Source of the DNA: Cryomorphaceae bacterium
GTDB lineage: Bacteria; Bacteroidota; Bacteroidia; Flavobacteriales_D; Parvicellaceae
Assembly (NCBI GenBank): GCA_905182525.1
Contig: CAJJBV010000002.1
Location: forward strand, 124,001 to 188,000
Direction: 5' to 3'
Length of the DNA: 64,000 nucleotides
Shown in pieces: positions 41,201 through 48,080 of the stretch. The position numbers and the translations under genes were made by a program. Numbering within the stretch: the stretch's first letter is position 1; every line of letters begins with the position of its first letter. The notes under the pieces were generated by a model. That model was given only the letters and a program-made list of their open reading frames with translations, was not told the DNA's origin and searched no databases.

Positions 41201-42690
41201 CAAAGGGCGGGCCAAAGTCATCTTCAAAAAAAGAGAAGGATTCTAAAAATAAGGCTAATAAAAAAGAGCATCTTATTTTAGATCAGTTTGCCAGAGTTTT
41301 AATGTCTGTTAAAAGTGTAAATGCAACTTTTAACACTAATGATGGAATAATGTTGCCTGGATATGCAAATAAAACTAGCATGCTTGGAATGGATGACAAT
41401 TGGATTGCTCCTGGAATGGAATTTATTGCTGGTGGTTACCAAGAAAGAGACTTACTTGGTAATCAAACAAATTTAATATTCGCTAATAATGCAGCAGAAA
41501 ATAATTGGCTAGTTGATACTAATAATTTTCAATATATCAGCACACAATACTCGGTTAATCATACTGAAAATATGACATTTAAAGTGTCAATTAAACCCAT
41601 TAAAAGCTTAAGAATTGATCTTTCGGCAGATAGAAGCTTAATGGAAAATAGAAATGCAAATTTAGGAATTGGAGATAATAATTCTTTTAAACTTTTAAAT
41701 AATCAGTTTAATGGGTCTTTTAGCACCTCAATTATTTCATGGAAAACAGCTTTCAAGCCAGACATTATGAACGACACAACATTATCAAACCAGATTTGGG
41801 AAAATTTGCTTTCATATCGTTCTCAAATTTCATCATTAATATCACAATCTAATCCCAACGCTCCTAATAATTTAGAAAATAATGGCTATTACACTGGATA
41901 CGATAGCGCACATCAAGATGTGATTATAGGGGCTTTTATGTGCGCATACCTTGGTGAAACACCAGCTTTAGATAATATAAATCCATTAGGTAGAAGAATC
42001 CCATTGCCTAATTGGAGAATTACTTTTGATGGATTAGGTAAAATTAAAGCATTTAAAAAGTACATTAAGAAATTATCTTTTACTCATGCATACCGATCAA
42101 ATTTTTCTTTAGGAAACTACACTACCAATCTTAGTGGTAATTGGGATAGTGATGGGAATGCTACAGAAACTGATATTGCAGGGAATTTCATTTCCCAAAA
42201 ACAAATCATGGTTCTTAATATTCTTGAGCAATTTGCACCTTTATTAGGGGTTGATATGACATTTTCTAATAATATGTCTGTAAAGTTTGAATATAAAAAA
42301 GATAGAAATATTTCGCTTAGTTTATCAAATAATCAAATAACAGAAATAAAAGGAAGTGAAATTAAATTTGGCTCTGGCTATACATGGAGAAAAATATCAT
42401 TGCCATTTAAGATTGCAGGGAGATCTCTTGATCCAAGTGATTTAAGAATGAGATTAGATGTTTCAGTTAGAGATAATAAAACAATAATCAGGAAAATTAT
42501 AGAAAATCAGAATCAATATACTGCGGGTCAGACCGCAGTAACTATACAATTTTCGGGGGATTATAATTTAACTAAACAATTAATGATTAGAATTTATTTT
42601 GACAGAAGAGTAAATACTCCTCACGTTTCAAATTCATTTCCCACCGCAAATACTAATGCAGGTTTTGCGCTTAGATTTCAGTTGAGATAA
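35281..42690 (+). CDS. sprA: SprA, type IX secretion outer-membrane translocon
   Basis: SprA (Sov) forms the giant outer-membrane barrel through which type IX substrates leave the cell; it is needed for gliding in flavobacteria. The 2469-residue protein begins with a signal peptide (IFLIVLISLFGLRSEA) and carries family features such as FDQKIQMNLTGKIGDLMDIGFNYNTEATFDFDN near residue 195, repeated strand pairs, SSYIDDFEGSQSSID near residue 830, and a C-terminus ending FALRFQLR. Two Lys/Ser-rich low-complexity inserts lie at about residues 1655-1700 and 1956-1995, probably extracellular or periplasmic loops. The start must be TTG 35281: an in-frame stop lies 9 bp upstream and no ATG precedes the signal peptide. 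Confidence 0.95.
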   Translation: MLINFFKSKSIFLIVLISLFGLRSEAKESLFVQSVLVDTPDIDLIFPINDPLDPTNFSLGLIDLNLPLNIQNNVEYDPISGKYIYNSLLGDSLNFRPSSGVSLNDYLKLRHKESMSDFWKKNLDEMSDYKYKTAEDEIKIKGPPSKKLFGKDFIEIRPQGSAELSFGLNSSRTDNPVLPERNRKVTTFDFDQKIQMNLTGKIGDLMDIGFNYNTEATFDFDNQLNLDYSGKEDDILQKLEAGNVTLPLNSTLISGSQSLFGIKSELKFGKLTATTVLSQQKGQKKEIEVSGGAQINEFEINVDNYEENRHFFLSFYYRDSYDQSMKTLPIITSGIQIQRIEVWVTNRNNSVQNTRNILCFTDLGEPRAAQLENQSLASGTYLVPDNNHNLLYGNIITNPNVRNYVNASNELSGATFNMKQGIDFEKVENARMLSSNDYTYNSVLGFISLNQALNNDQVLGVSYQYTFRGKTYQVGELSTDGVSGQSALFLKLLKSTVRNPQKKLWDLMMKNVYSLGAYQVDPQNFRLDIWYNNPLTSVDINYIPKSGVDDKLLIQLLDLDRLNQQQQLYQDGLFDFVPITSNQGKIPNGGTINPRNGRLYFTTVEPFGKTLKQKMLSNGITSSVVDKIAFTQLYDSTKTAAQQLPEINRFKIKGTYQSSVSSEISLNAMNIPQGSVVVTAGGQILIEGAQYSVDYNLGRVKILDDGILSSGTPIKISLESNSLFSVQMKTLLGTHLDYKINKDANIGATIIKLKERPLTPKVNAGDEPISNTMLGLDGGFKREVPFLTKWVDMLPFIETKKKSMVNFSGEVAALIPGHNKAIDITAENGSSYIDDFEGSQSSIDIRTINNWVLASVPQGQPDLFPEASLYNDIDYGKNRAKFSWYVIDPLFHSRSSSLTPSHIKGSADQDNHIMRQVLVNEVFPNKQLGTGQLTNIPVFDISYYPKERGPYNYDVESNNYSSGLNPLNGELKDPETRWGGIMRTLTTNDFEAANIEFIQFWVMDPFNEDSENSSGGEFYFNLGNISEDLLRDGRKSFENGLPPNGDYDAYASDIDYTSWGAVPNTQVVVNAFDNNLSSRKFQDIGFDGLSDTQELTYFNDYVSKVENYISDQNIVSNFLNDPSADNYNYYRDDIYDANEISIRDRYKNYNSPDGNSPTSEMSDGINAGGYPTSASTLPNVEDINLDNNLSEAESYFQYKIDFKPNNMQVGTNFITDKVLFVDPDTQKEVYWYQFRVPVTSFSKRINGIQDFRSIRFIRMFVHGWSENVTLRFARLELVRGEWRRYLGSLLSDGEYIQSEEANTFFNVSAVNLEDNGTRDPINYVLPEGIIRETNYQTANLAQQNEQSLVLDVCGLKDGDSRAIYRNVNLDIRNYNKIQMFVHGESNPGSDPINDNEATVFVRLGTDFISNYYEYEMPIKISSWGDNAASDVWPLDNNLTINLNNLKDLKKNRNFNEFSNFERFTRIDPDNSTSNITVVGNPNLQGLKTIMIGVRNPKSNDPNNQWRPDDGLDKCLEVWVNELRLSDFNENGGWAAIGRMTANLADFADLAVSGNYSTPGFGSIEKSVSERQQEFIYGLDASSTVNLDKFFGDQSGINLPMYVGYSRNVIKPLYDPLSPDLIFEQGANESEEVWNNRFYNGIDLTERKSINFTNVKFDKKKKNKNVKKEVSSEPSKENSSKEELREDKTSKNKSKNSNASNNQIALPWDISNFSLSYSYTELSHRDINTRKDLQKNYLGSVNYLYNSKVKPYEPFKKNTFLRKSKWLKFVKDFNIYLLPKQIAVRSNMNRTYNIFSTRYNFPGGENFEVPQYGKQFNWDRNYDFKYDITKNLKFDLKANNGAFVRENPGKIDYGIFGYDDVLDQELVNNSLKTFGENMSYNQIGNISYKWPLNKFPLTDWISLTTRYTGNFDWTRAPLALDNDTLSVGNVIQNSRVVAWSGKLNLITLYNKVPYLKKVNKKYGNSRSSRTRSNATKGGPKSSSKKEKDSKNKANKKEHLILDQFARVLMSVKSVNATFNTNDGIMLPGYANKTSMLGMDDNWIAPGMEFIAGGYQERDLLGNQTNLIFANNAAENNWLVDTNNFQYISTQYSVNHTENMTFKVSIKPIKSLRIDLSADRSLMENRNANLGIGDNNSFKLLNNQFNGSFSTSIISWKTAFKPDIMNDTTLSNQIWENLLSYRSQISSLISQSNPNAPNNLENNGYYTGYDSAHQDVIIGAFMCAYLGETPALDNINPLGRRIPLPNWRITFDGLGKIKAFKKYIKKLSFTHAYRSNFSLGNYTTNLSGNWDSDGNATETDIAGNFISQKQIMVLNILEQFAPLLGVDMTFSNNMSVKFEYKKDRNISLSLSNNQITEIKGSEIKFGSGYTWRKISLPFKIAGRSLDPSDLRMRLDVSVRDNKTIIRKIIENQNQYTAGQTAVTIQFSGDYNLTKQLMIRIYFDRRVNTPHVSNSFPTANTNAGFALRFQLR

Positions 42691-42711
42691 GTGATTTTTT
42701 TGTTAATTTGT
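42682..42711 (+). promoter_or_regulatory. Possible promoter for gcvH
   Basis: TTG 42682-42684, a 19-bp spacer, then TAATTTGT from 42704. The spacing is right, but the -7 box has two mismatches to TAnnTTTG and the upstream element lies within the last codons of sprA. Confidence 0.3.
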
Positions 42712-42727
42712 CAAAAATTTAAAAACT

Positions 42728-43105
42728 ATGAGTGTTCCTAAAAACTTAAAATACACAAATGACCATGAATGGGTGAAATTAGAGGATGGTATTGCTACTA
42801 TTGGAATTACCCATTTTGCACAAGGAGAGTTGGGCGATATAGTATATGTTGAAGTTGATACAATTGGTGAATCTTTGGGTAAAGAAGAAGTTTTTGGATC
42901 CGTTGAGGCAGTAAAAACAGTATCCGATTTGTTTATGCCAATAAGCGGCGAGATTATAGAATTTAATGAGTCTTTAGAATCTAATCCTGAAAAAGTTAAC
43001 GAAAATCCATATGAAAACGGATGGATGATAAAAATTAAAGTAAGTAATATTTCTGAGTTAGATGATTTATTGTCACCTGAAGACTATGAAAACACCATAA
43101 GTTAA
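42728..43105 (+). CDS. gcvH: Glycine cleavage system H protein
   Basis: GcvH carries the lipoyl arm that shuttles the aminomethyl group between glycine cleavage enzymes. The 125-residue protein shows YTNDHEWVKLEDG at the start and the lipoylation site GSVEAVKTVSDLFMPISGE, with the modified Lys at about residue 63. The length and ending match the family. It follows sprA by 37 bp, an arrangement known for this phylum, though no functional link to secretion is implied. Confidence 0.97.
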   Translation: MSVPKNLKYTNDHEWVKLEDGIATIGITHFAQGELGDIVYVEVDTIGESLGKEEVFGSVEAVKTVSDLFMPISGEIIEFNESLESNPEKVNENPYENGWMIKIKVSNISELDDLLSPEDYENTIS

Positions 43106-43121
43106 ATTGATTCTTTTATAG

Positions 43122-43155
43122 TTTTTGAAAAATTTGATTTAATTAGTTATTTTTA
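43122..43155 (+). promoter_or_regulatory. Possible tonB promoter
   Basis: TTTTTG at 43122-43127, a 20-bp spacer, then TATTTTTA at 43148-43155 (one mismatch to TAnnTTTG). The box ends 9 bp before the ATG, implying a very short leader. Confidence 0.4.
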
Positions 43156-43164
43156 CAATATAAT

Positions 43165-43845
43165 ATGAAGCCAAAAAAAAATATAGCAGTTGATGGAGAA
43201 GATGTTAAGTCAAGAGCTGTCTATGTTCTTTCTGGTCTTGTCCTTGTAATAGCTTTTATTTTATGTCTTGTCGAGTATAAAAAAATTGACATGGCCGGTG
43301 CTAGTATTGAATCTTCACTTTCAGCACTTGAAGATGAAGAAGTAGTAGAGATTAACCCAAATACACCTCCTCCACCTCCTCCACCTCCTCCACCTCCAGC
43401 ACCACCTGAAGAAGTTGAAGTCCTTGAAGAAGAAGATGAGAGGGAAGAAACAAATGTCATTATTATCGATCAAGAAGCGGATATAGACATTGTTATTGAA
43501 GTAGAAGAAGATCCAGAGCCTATAGTTGAACAGATTTTTGATGTTGTTGAGGAAAATCCAGAATTTGTTGGCGGTATGGCCAAACTTTATGAATACTTAG
43601 GAAAAAACATCCAATATCCAGAGATGGCTAAAGAAAATGGAATTCAAGGAAAAGTTTTTGTGCAATTTGTAGTTTGGAAAGATGGGACTATTAAAGATGT
43701 AAAGATTGTCAAAGGGGTTCACAAAACTTTAGACAGTGAAGCTTCTAGAGTTGTTAAATCCATGCCTAAATGGACTCCAGGTAAACAAAGAGGAACTGCC
43801 GTAAATGCAAGATTTACCCTTCCTATTAAATTTAGAATAAGTTAA
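43165..43845 (+). CDS. tonB: Energy transducer TonB
   Basis: TonB couples the inner-membrane proton motive force to TonB-dependent outer-membrane receptors. The 226-residue protein has a cytoplasmic N-terminus, one membrane helix (about residues 17-36), a periplasmic linker with a run of eleven Pro (residues 68-78) followed by an acidic stretch (EEVEVLEEEDEREE), and a C-terminal TonB domain from about residue 130 (FVGGMAKLYEYLGKNIQYP, GKVFVQFVVWKDGTIKDV, MPKWTPGKQRG). No exbB/exbD is adjacent. Confidence 0.95.
   Translation: MKPKKNIAVDGEDVKSRAVYVLSGLVLVIAFILCLVEYKKIDMAGASIESSLSALEDEEVVEINPNTPPPPPPPPPPPAPPEEVEVLEEEDEREETNVIIIDQEADIDIVIEVEEDPEPIVEQIFDVVEENPEFVGGMAKLYEYLGKNIQYPEMAKENGIQGKVFVQFVVWKDGTIKDVKIVKGVHKTLDSEASRVVKSMPKWTPGKQRGTAVNARFTLPIKFRIS
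43366..43392 (+). repeat. 9-bp tandem repeat in the TonB proline run
   Basis: Three exact copies of CCTCCTCCA encode Pro residues 68-76. The repeat unit is a multiple of three, so copy-number change would alter linker length without a frameshift. Confidence 0.85.
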
Positions 43846-43883
43846 ATTACTTTTCTATTTCCAACTGCTAAAATTTGATTCGT

Positions 43884-43891
43884 TATCTTTG
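43884..43891 (+). promoter_or_regulatory. -7 box for deoC
   Basis: TATCTTTG matches TAnnTTTG exactly and is identical to the metH promoter box. It ends 28 bp before the deoC ATG. The upstream TTG element is not clear. Confidence 0.5.
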
Positions 43892-43919
43892 TTTTAAACA
43901 ATAGTACTTCATTTGTCTA

Positions 43920-44813
43920 ATGCAATTCACAATAAATAATAAAGTTGATAAAGTCGGTATCGAAGACCGCATTGCAAGAATCACCAAACGTAGTTTGAAA
44001 AGTGAATCAAAATTAGCAGGGCTTAAGATGGTCTTAAGTATGATTGATTTAACTACTCTTGAGGGGATGGACACTGATAAGAAAGTTCAACAGCTTTGTT
44101 ATAAAGCTACTCATATTCATAATGAACTGCCTGACCTCCCTAATGTGGCTGCAGTATGTGTTTATCCAACGATGGTCAAAACTGCTTCAAATGCATTAAA
44201 AGACTTTGACGTAAAAGTCGCAAGTGTTGCTACGGCCTTCCCAAGTGGAAGTTCAAGTCTAAAAATTAAAATTCAAGAAACTAAAGAAGCAATTTTTAAT
44301 GGTGCAGATGAAGTTGATATGGTTATTAGTCGTGGTAAGTTTCACTCTGGAGAATATAATTATGTTTTTGACGAAATTGCTACAATTAAAGAGACTTGCG
44401 GTAGTGATGTAAGACTAAAAGTAATTTTGGAAACTGGAGAGTTAGGTGACTATGACCATATTAGGTTTGCAAGTGAAATAGCTATTAATGCTGGCGCAGA
44501 TTTTATTAAAACTTCTACTGGAAAAATAAAACCTGCAGCAACTCTTCCAATAACATTGGTTATGCTTGAAGCTATTAAAGATCATTATTACAATACTGGA
44601 AAAATGATTGGAATGAAGCCTGCTGGAGGAATTTCTAATTCTAAATTAGCGTTACAATATTTGCTCTTAGTAAAAGAAACTTTAGGGGATTTGTGGTTAG
44701 ACAATCATTGGTTCAGATTTGGAGCAAGTAGTTTAGCCAATGATGTTTTAATGCAAATTTTAAAACTAAAAAAAGGATATTATCAATCCAATAATTATTT
44801 TTCAAAAGACTAG
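43920..44813 (+). CDS. deoC: Deoxyribose-phosphate aldolase
   Basis: DeoC splits 2-deoxyribose 5-phosphate into glyceraldehyde 3-phosphate and acetaldehyde, the last step of deoxynucleoside breakdown. The 297-residue protein belongs to the longer DeoC form. Active-site segments are clear: CVYPTMVKTA, GADEVDMVISRGKF, LKVILETGELGD, the Schiff-base Lys in DFIKTSTGK (about residue 200) and GMKPAGGIS. The gene lies 3 bp before an aldehyde dehydrogenase, which could oxidise the acetaldehyde it releases. Confidence 0.96.
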   Translation: MQFTINNKVDKVGIEDRIARITKRSLKSESKLAGLKMVLSMIDLTTLEGMDTDKKVQQLCYKATHIHNELPDLPNVAAVCVYPTMVKTASNALKDFDVKVASVATAFPSGSSSLKIKIQETKEAIFNGADEVDMVISRGKFHSGEYNYVFDEIATIKETCGSDVRLKVILETGELGDYDHIRFASEIAINAGADFIKTSTGKIKPAATLPITLVMLEAIKDHYYNTGKMIGMKPAGGISNSKLALQYLLLVKETLGDLWLDNHWFRFGASSLANDVLMQILKLKKGYYQSNNYFSKD

Positions 44814-44816
44814 ATC

Positions 44817-46286
44817 ATGAGTTCTAAAATAAAGCCTCTTAAATACCACGAAAAATTAAATTTTTCTCCTTCCTTAGAAAACACCGATTCCTTGTCTTTA
44901 AAAAAAGAATATCAACTTTTTATAAATGGGCGGTTTCAAAAACCTCTTTCTAATAAATATTTTGCATCTATAAATCCAGCCAACGAAAATAAAATTGCAA
45001 TGGTAGCCCAAGCAAATGAGAAAGATGTTGATCTAGCAGTAAAGGCAGCTAGAAATTCATATGAAAGTCATTGGTCAAAAACGCCTCCCAAGGAAAGAGC
45101 TAAATATATTTATAGAATTGCTAGAATAATTCAAGAAAAGGCTAAAGAACTTGCCATATTGGAAACATTAGATGGAGGAAAACCAATTAGGGAATCAAGA
45201 GATATTGATATTCCATTAGCGGCTGCTCATTTCTTTTATTATGCGGGTTGGGCAGATAAATTAGACTATGCATTTCCAAACAGAAATCCAAAACCATTAG
45301 GGGTTGTTGGGCAAATTATACCATGGAATTTCCCGTTAATGATGGCTGCCTGGAAAATTGCACCAGCTTTAGCAACTGGTAATACCGTAGTTTTAAAACC
45401 AGCTGAATCAACATCATTGACAGCACTTAAATTAGCAGAAATCATTCAAGAAGCAGACCTTCCTGACGGTGTAGTTAACATTATTACAGGTCCCGGAAGT
45501 ACAGGAGAAATGATAGTGAATCATCCGGATATTGATAAAATTGCTTTCACTGGATCTACAGAAGTTGGTAAAACTATTATGCGAAGTATCTCATCAACTT
45601 CTAAAAAATCCACAATGGAACTAGGTGGGAAAGCAGCTAATATCATATTTGAGGATGCACCTTTAGACCAAGCAGTAGAAGGAGTAATTAATGGAATATA
45701 TTTTAACCAAGGTCACGTCTGTTGCGCAGGTTCACGATTGTTTGTTCAAGAATCTGTTTATGAGTTGATATTAAGAAAACTAAAGGATAGAATGCAATCT
45801 TTAGTGGTTGGAGACCCATTGGATAAAAACACTGATATTGGTGCTATAAATTCTAAACAACAATTATCAACTATAAATAATTATATAGATATTGGAAAGA
45901 AGGAAGGTGCAGATATTTTTCAGTTAAGTTGTGATCTCCCAGCTAAAGGCTATTGGTGTCCTCCTACATTATTTACTAATGTTTCACAATCTCACAGGAT
46001 AGCAAAAGAAGAAATTTTTGGACCTGTTTTAGCCGTTCAAACATTTAGAACTACAGAAGAAGTAATTACTAAAGCCAATAATACTCCTTTTGGATTGTCT
46101 GCAGGTGTTTGGACAGACAAAGGCTCCAAAGTATTTAATTTAACATCTAAACTCAGAGCAGGAGTTATTTGGGCGAATACTTACAATAAATTTGATCCTA
46201 CTTCACCATTTGGTGGTTATAAAGAAAGTGGACATGGAAGAGAAGGTGGTCTTCACGGCCTAAGTCCATATTTAAATATAGAATAA
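44817..46286 (+). CDS. Aldehyde dehydrogenase, full length
   Basis: A 489-residue NAD(P)-dependent aldehyde dehydrogenase. It shows the coenzyme-binding segment IIPWNFPLMMAAWKIAPALATGNTVVLKPAE, the Gly motif FTGSTEVGK, the general-base Glu in MELGGKAANIIF (about residue 272), the catalytic Cys in NQGHVCCAGSRL (about residue 306) and EEIFGPVLAVQTF. All catalytic residues are present. It lies between deoC (3 bp) and a truncated homologue (TAATG overlap). The likely role is oxidation of acetaldehyde from DeoC to acetate; this is inferred from position only. Confidence 0.93.
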   Translation: MSSKIKPLKYHEKLNFSPSLENTDSLSLKKEYQLFINGRFQKPLSNKYFASINPANENKIAMVAQANEKDVDLAVKAARNSYESHWSKTPPKERAKYIYRIARIIQEKAKELAILETLDGGKPIRESRDIDIPLAAAHFFYYAGWADKLDYAFPNRNPKPLGVVGQIIPWNFPLMMAAWKIAPALATGNTVVLKPAESTSLTALKLAEIIQEADLPDGVVNIITGPGSTGEMIVNHPDIDKIAFTGSTEVGKTIMRSISSTSKKSTMELGGKAANIIFEDAPLDQAVEGVINGIYFNQGHVCCAGSRLFVQESVYELILRKLKDRMQSLVVGDPLDKNTDIGAINSKQQLSTINNYIDIGKKEGADIFQLSCDLPAKGYWCPPTLFTNVSQSHRIAKEEIFGPVLAVQTFRTTEEVITKANNTPFGLSAGVWTDKGSKVFNLTSKLRAGVIWANTYNKFDPTSPFGGYKESGHGREGGLHGLSPYLNIE

Positions 46287-47170
46287 TGTCAAATAGAATA
46301 AAAGTTTTAAAAACCTATAAAATCTTTATTGATGGAAAGTTCCCAAGAACTGAATCTGGAAGATACGTTAAGCTAGTAAAAAACAATATTCCAATAGCAA
46401 ACGTATGTTTATCTTCAAGAAAAGATTTAAAAAATTCTGTAGCCTCTGCAAGAAAAATATTTGATTCCTGGGTTAGTAAATCAGCCTATAATAGGGCCCA
46501 AATTATGTATAGAATTGCCGAGATGCTAGAGTCAAGAAAAGAGCAATTTATTGAAGAACTTATTTTGCAGGGCTACAATAAAGAAAAGTCAATTGTTGAG
46601 TTGGACAAAAGTATAGATCGAATCATTTATTTTGCCGGTTGGTCAGATAAAATAAATCAAGTTTTCGGATCTGTAAATCCAGTAGCATCATCTCATTATA
46701 ATTTTACTGTTTTAGAACCTACCGGAGTAGTAGGTTTAATTAGCTCAGAAGAAAGCCCACTTTTAGGATTAATTTCATTAATTATTCCTGCAATAGTTAC
46801 CGGCAATACAACTGTAACAATTGCATCTGAAAAATATCCATTAACGTCCATAAGTCTTGCAGAGGTAATTTCTAATTCTGACGTTCCAGGTGGAGTAGTG
46901 AATATTCTAACTGGGAGTAAAAGCGAACTAATCCCTCATTTGGCTAAACATATGGATGTCAATTCTATTGGATTTACAGAAGAAAAAAAAGATCTAAGAG
47001 ACCAAATATATTTAGATGCCGTAAATAACTTAAAAAGATTAGTAGAGATACCAAAAAGTAAAATTGAGTCAGAAGAAATTGAGTCTCCATATATTATTAA
47101 AAAGTTTATGGAAGCTAAAACAACTTGGCATCCAATTGAAAAAGATTTTACATCTTCTAATAGCTATTAA
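46286..47170 (+). CDS. Truncated aldehyde dehydrogenase-like protein, probably non-catalytic
   Basis: A 294-residue protein homologous to the N-terminal, coenzyme-binding half of aldehyde dehydrogenases: YKIFIDGKFPRTESG, then VLEPTGVVGLISSEESP matching the Pro-Trp-Asn-Phe-Pro region of its neighbour, GNTTVTIASEKYP in place of GNTVVLKPAEST, and GGVVNILTGS. After IGFTEE (about residue 230) the sequence leaves the family; the catalytic Glu and Cys segments are absent. It ends KTTWHPIEKDF without sign of a frame break nearby. The start overlaps the full-length gene's stop (TAATG). It may be a structural partner, as ALDH16 proteins pair a catalytic and a degenerate domain. Confidence 0.8.
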   Translation: MSNRIKVLKTYKIFIDGKFPRTESGRYVKLVKNNIPIANVCLSSRKDLKNSVASARKIFDSWVSKSAYNRAQIMYRIAEMLESRKEQFIEELILQGYNKEKSIVELDKSIDRIIYFAGWSDKINQVFGSVNPVASSHYNFTVLEPTGVVGLISSEESPLLGLISLIIPAIVTGNTTVTIASEKYPLTSISLAEVISNSDVPGGVVNILTGSKSELIPHLAKHMDVNSIGFTEEKKDLRDQIYLDAVNNLKRLVEIPKSKIESEEIESPYIIKKFMEAKTTWHPIEKDFTSSNSY

Positions 47171-47214
47171 ATTAGAAATTAAAATTATATCATAAAAAGA
47201 TAATTTAACTTTTA

Positions 47215-47982
47215 ATGAAAGACAGAATTAATCAAGACAAATGGTTGTTATTAGCTATAAAAGCTGCTAAAGCTGCAGGCGAAAAAATACTTGATATTTA
47301 TAATCAAGACTTTGAAGTTAAATTTAAAAAAGATAAATCTCCTTTAACATTGGCAGATCAAAAAGCTAATGAAATTATAGAAAGCCATTTAATTAATAGT
47401 AAAATTCCAATTTTAAGTGAAGAAGGTAACCAGCCAGAATATGAACAAAGAAAAAATTGGGATATGCTTTGGATTGTTGACCCTTTAGACGGAACAAAAG
47501 AGTTTGTTAAAAAAAATGGAGAATTCACAGTTAATATTGCCTTAGTTGAGAAAGGTATTCCAATAATAGGAGTAATTTTTGCACCAGTAAAAGACATATT
47601 GTATTATGGATCATACAAAGGAGTGTTTAGAGAAATTAATGAAAAAACAATACAACTTCCCATAAAAAATAAGTCACAAATTTTATATGTTGTAGCTAGT
47701 AGATCTCATAATACAAAAGAAACAGATGAATATTTTGAAAAATTAAAAAAAGAAAAAGGCGCAATAGAAATCTTATCAATTGGAAGCTCTCTTAAATTTT
47801 GTTTAGTTGCCGAGGGAAGTGCAGATATTTATCCAAGATTTTCCCCAACAATGGAGTGGGATACTGCCGCAGGACACGCTATTGCTAATTATGCTGGAAA
47901 AAAAGTAATAGATTTAGTGTCTAAAAAGGAGATAACCTACAATCGAAAAAACTTAAAAAATAATTGGTTTATTGTAGAATAA
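47215..47982 (+). CDS. cysQ: 3'(2'),5'-bisphosphate nucleotidase CysQ
   Basis: CysQ converts 3'-phosphoadenosine 5'-phosphate to AMP, recycling the by-product of sulfate assimilation and of sulfotransferases. The 255-residue protein is an inositol-monophosphatase-family member with metal-binding motifs ILSEEGN, IVDPLDGTKEFVKKNGEFTV (about residues 85-104) and the late EWDTAAGHAIA (about residue 212). The length fits. It starts 44 bp after the truncated dehydrogenase gene. Confidence 0.93.
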   Translation: MKDRINQDKWLLLAIKAAKAAGEKILDIYNQDFEVKFKKDKSPLTLADQKANEIIESHLINSKIPILSEEGNQPEYEQRKNWDMLWIVDPLDGTKEFVKKNGEFTVNIALVEKGIPIIGVIFAPVKDILYYGSYKGVFREINEKTIQLPIKNKSQILYVVASRSHNTKETDEYFEKLKKEKGAIEILSIGSSLKFCLVAEGSADIYPRFSPTMEWDTAAGHAIANYAGKKVIDLVSKKEITYNRKNLKNNWFIVE

Positions 47983-48080
47983 ATTATTTTCAGAGGGCAA
48001 CATATTTAGATCATAATTTATAAGTATTTGAATTTTTTGTAATCTATTAATCTTAAATTAAAGTAGCAATATTAAAAATC

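Noticed and set aside
43221-43460. Gly/Ser-rich frame on the minus strand opposite tonB
   Set aside because: It is the complement of the proline and acidic codons of TonB and has no independent features.
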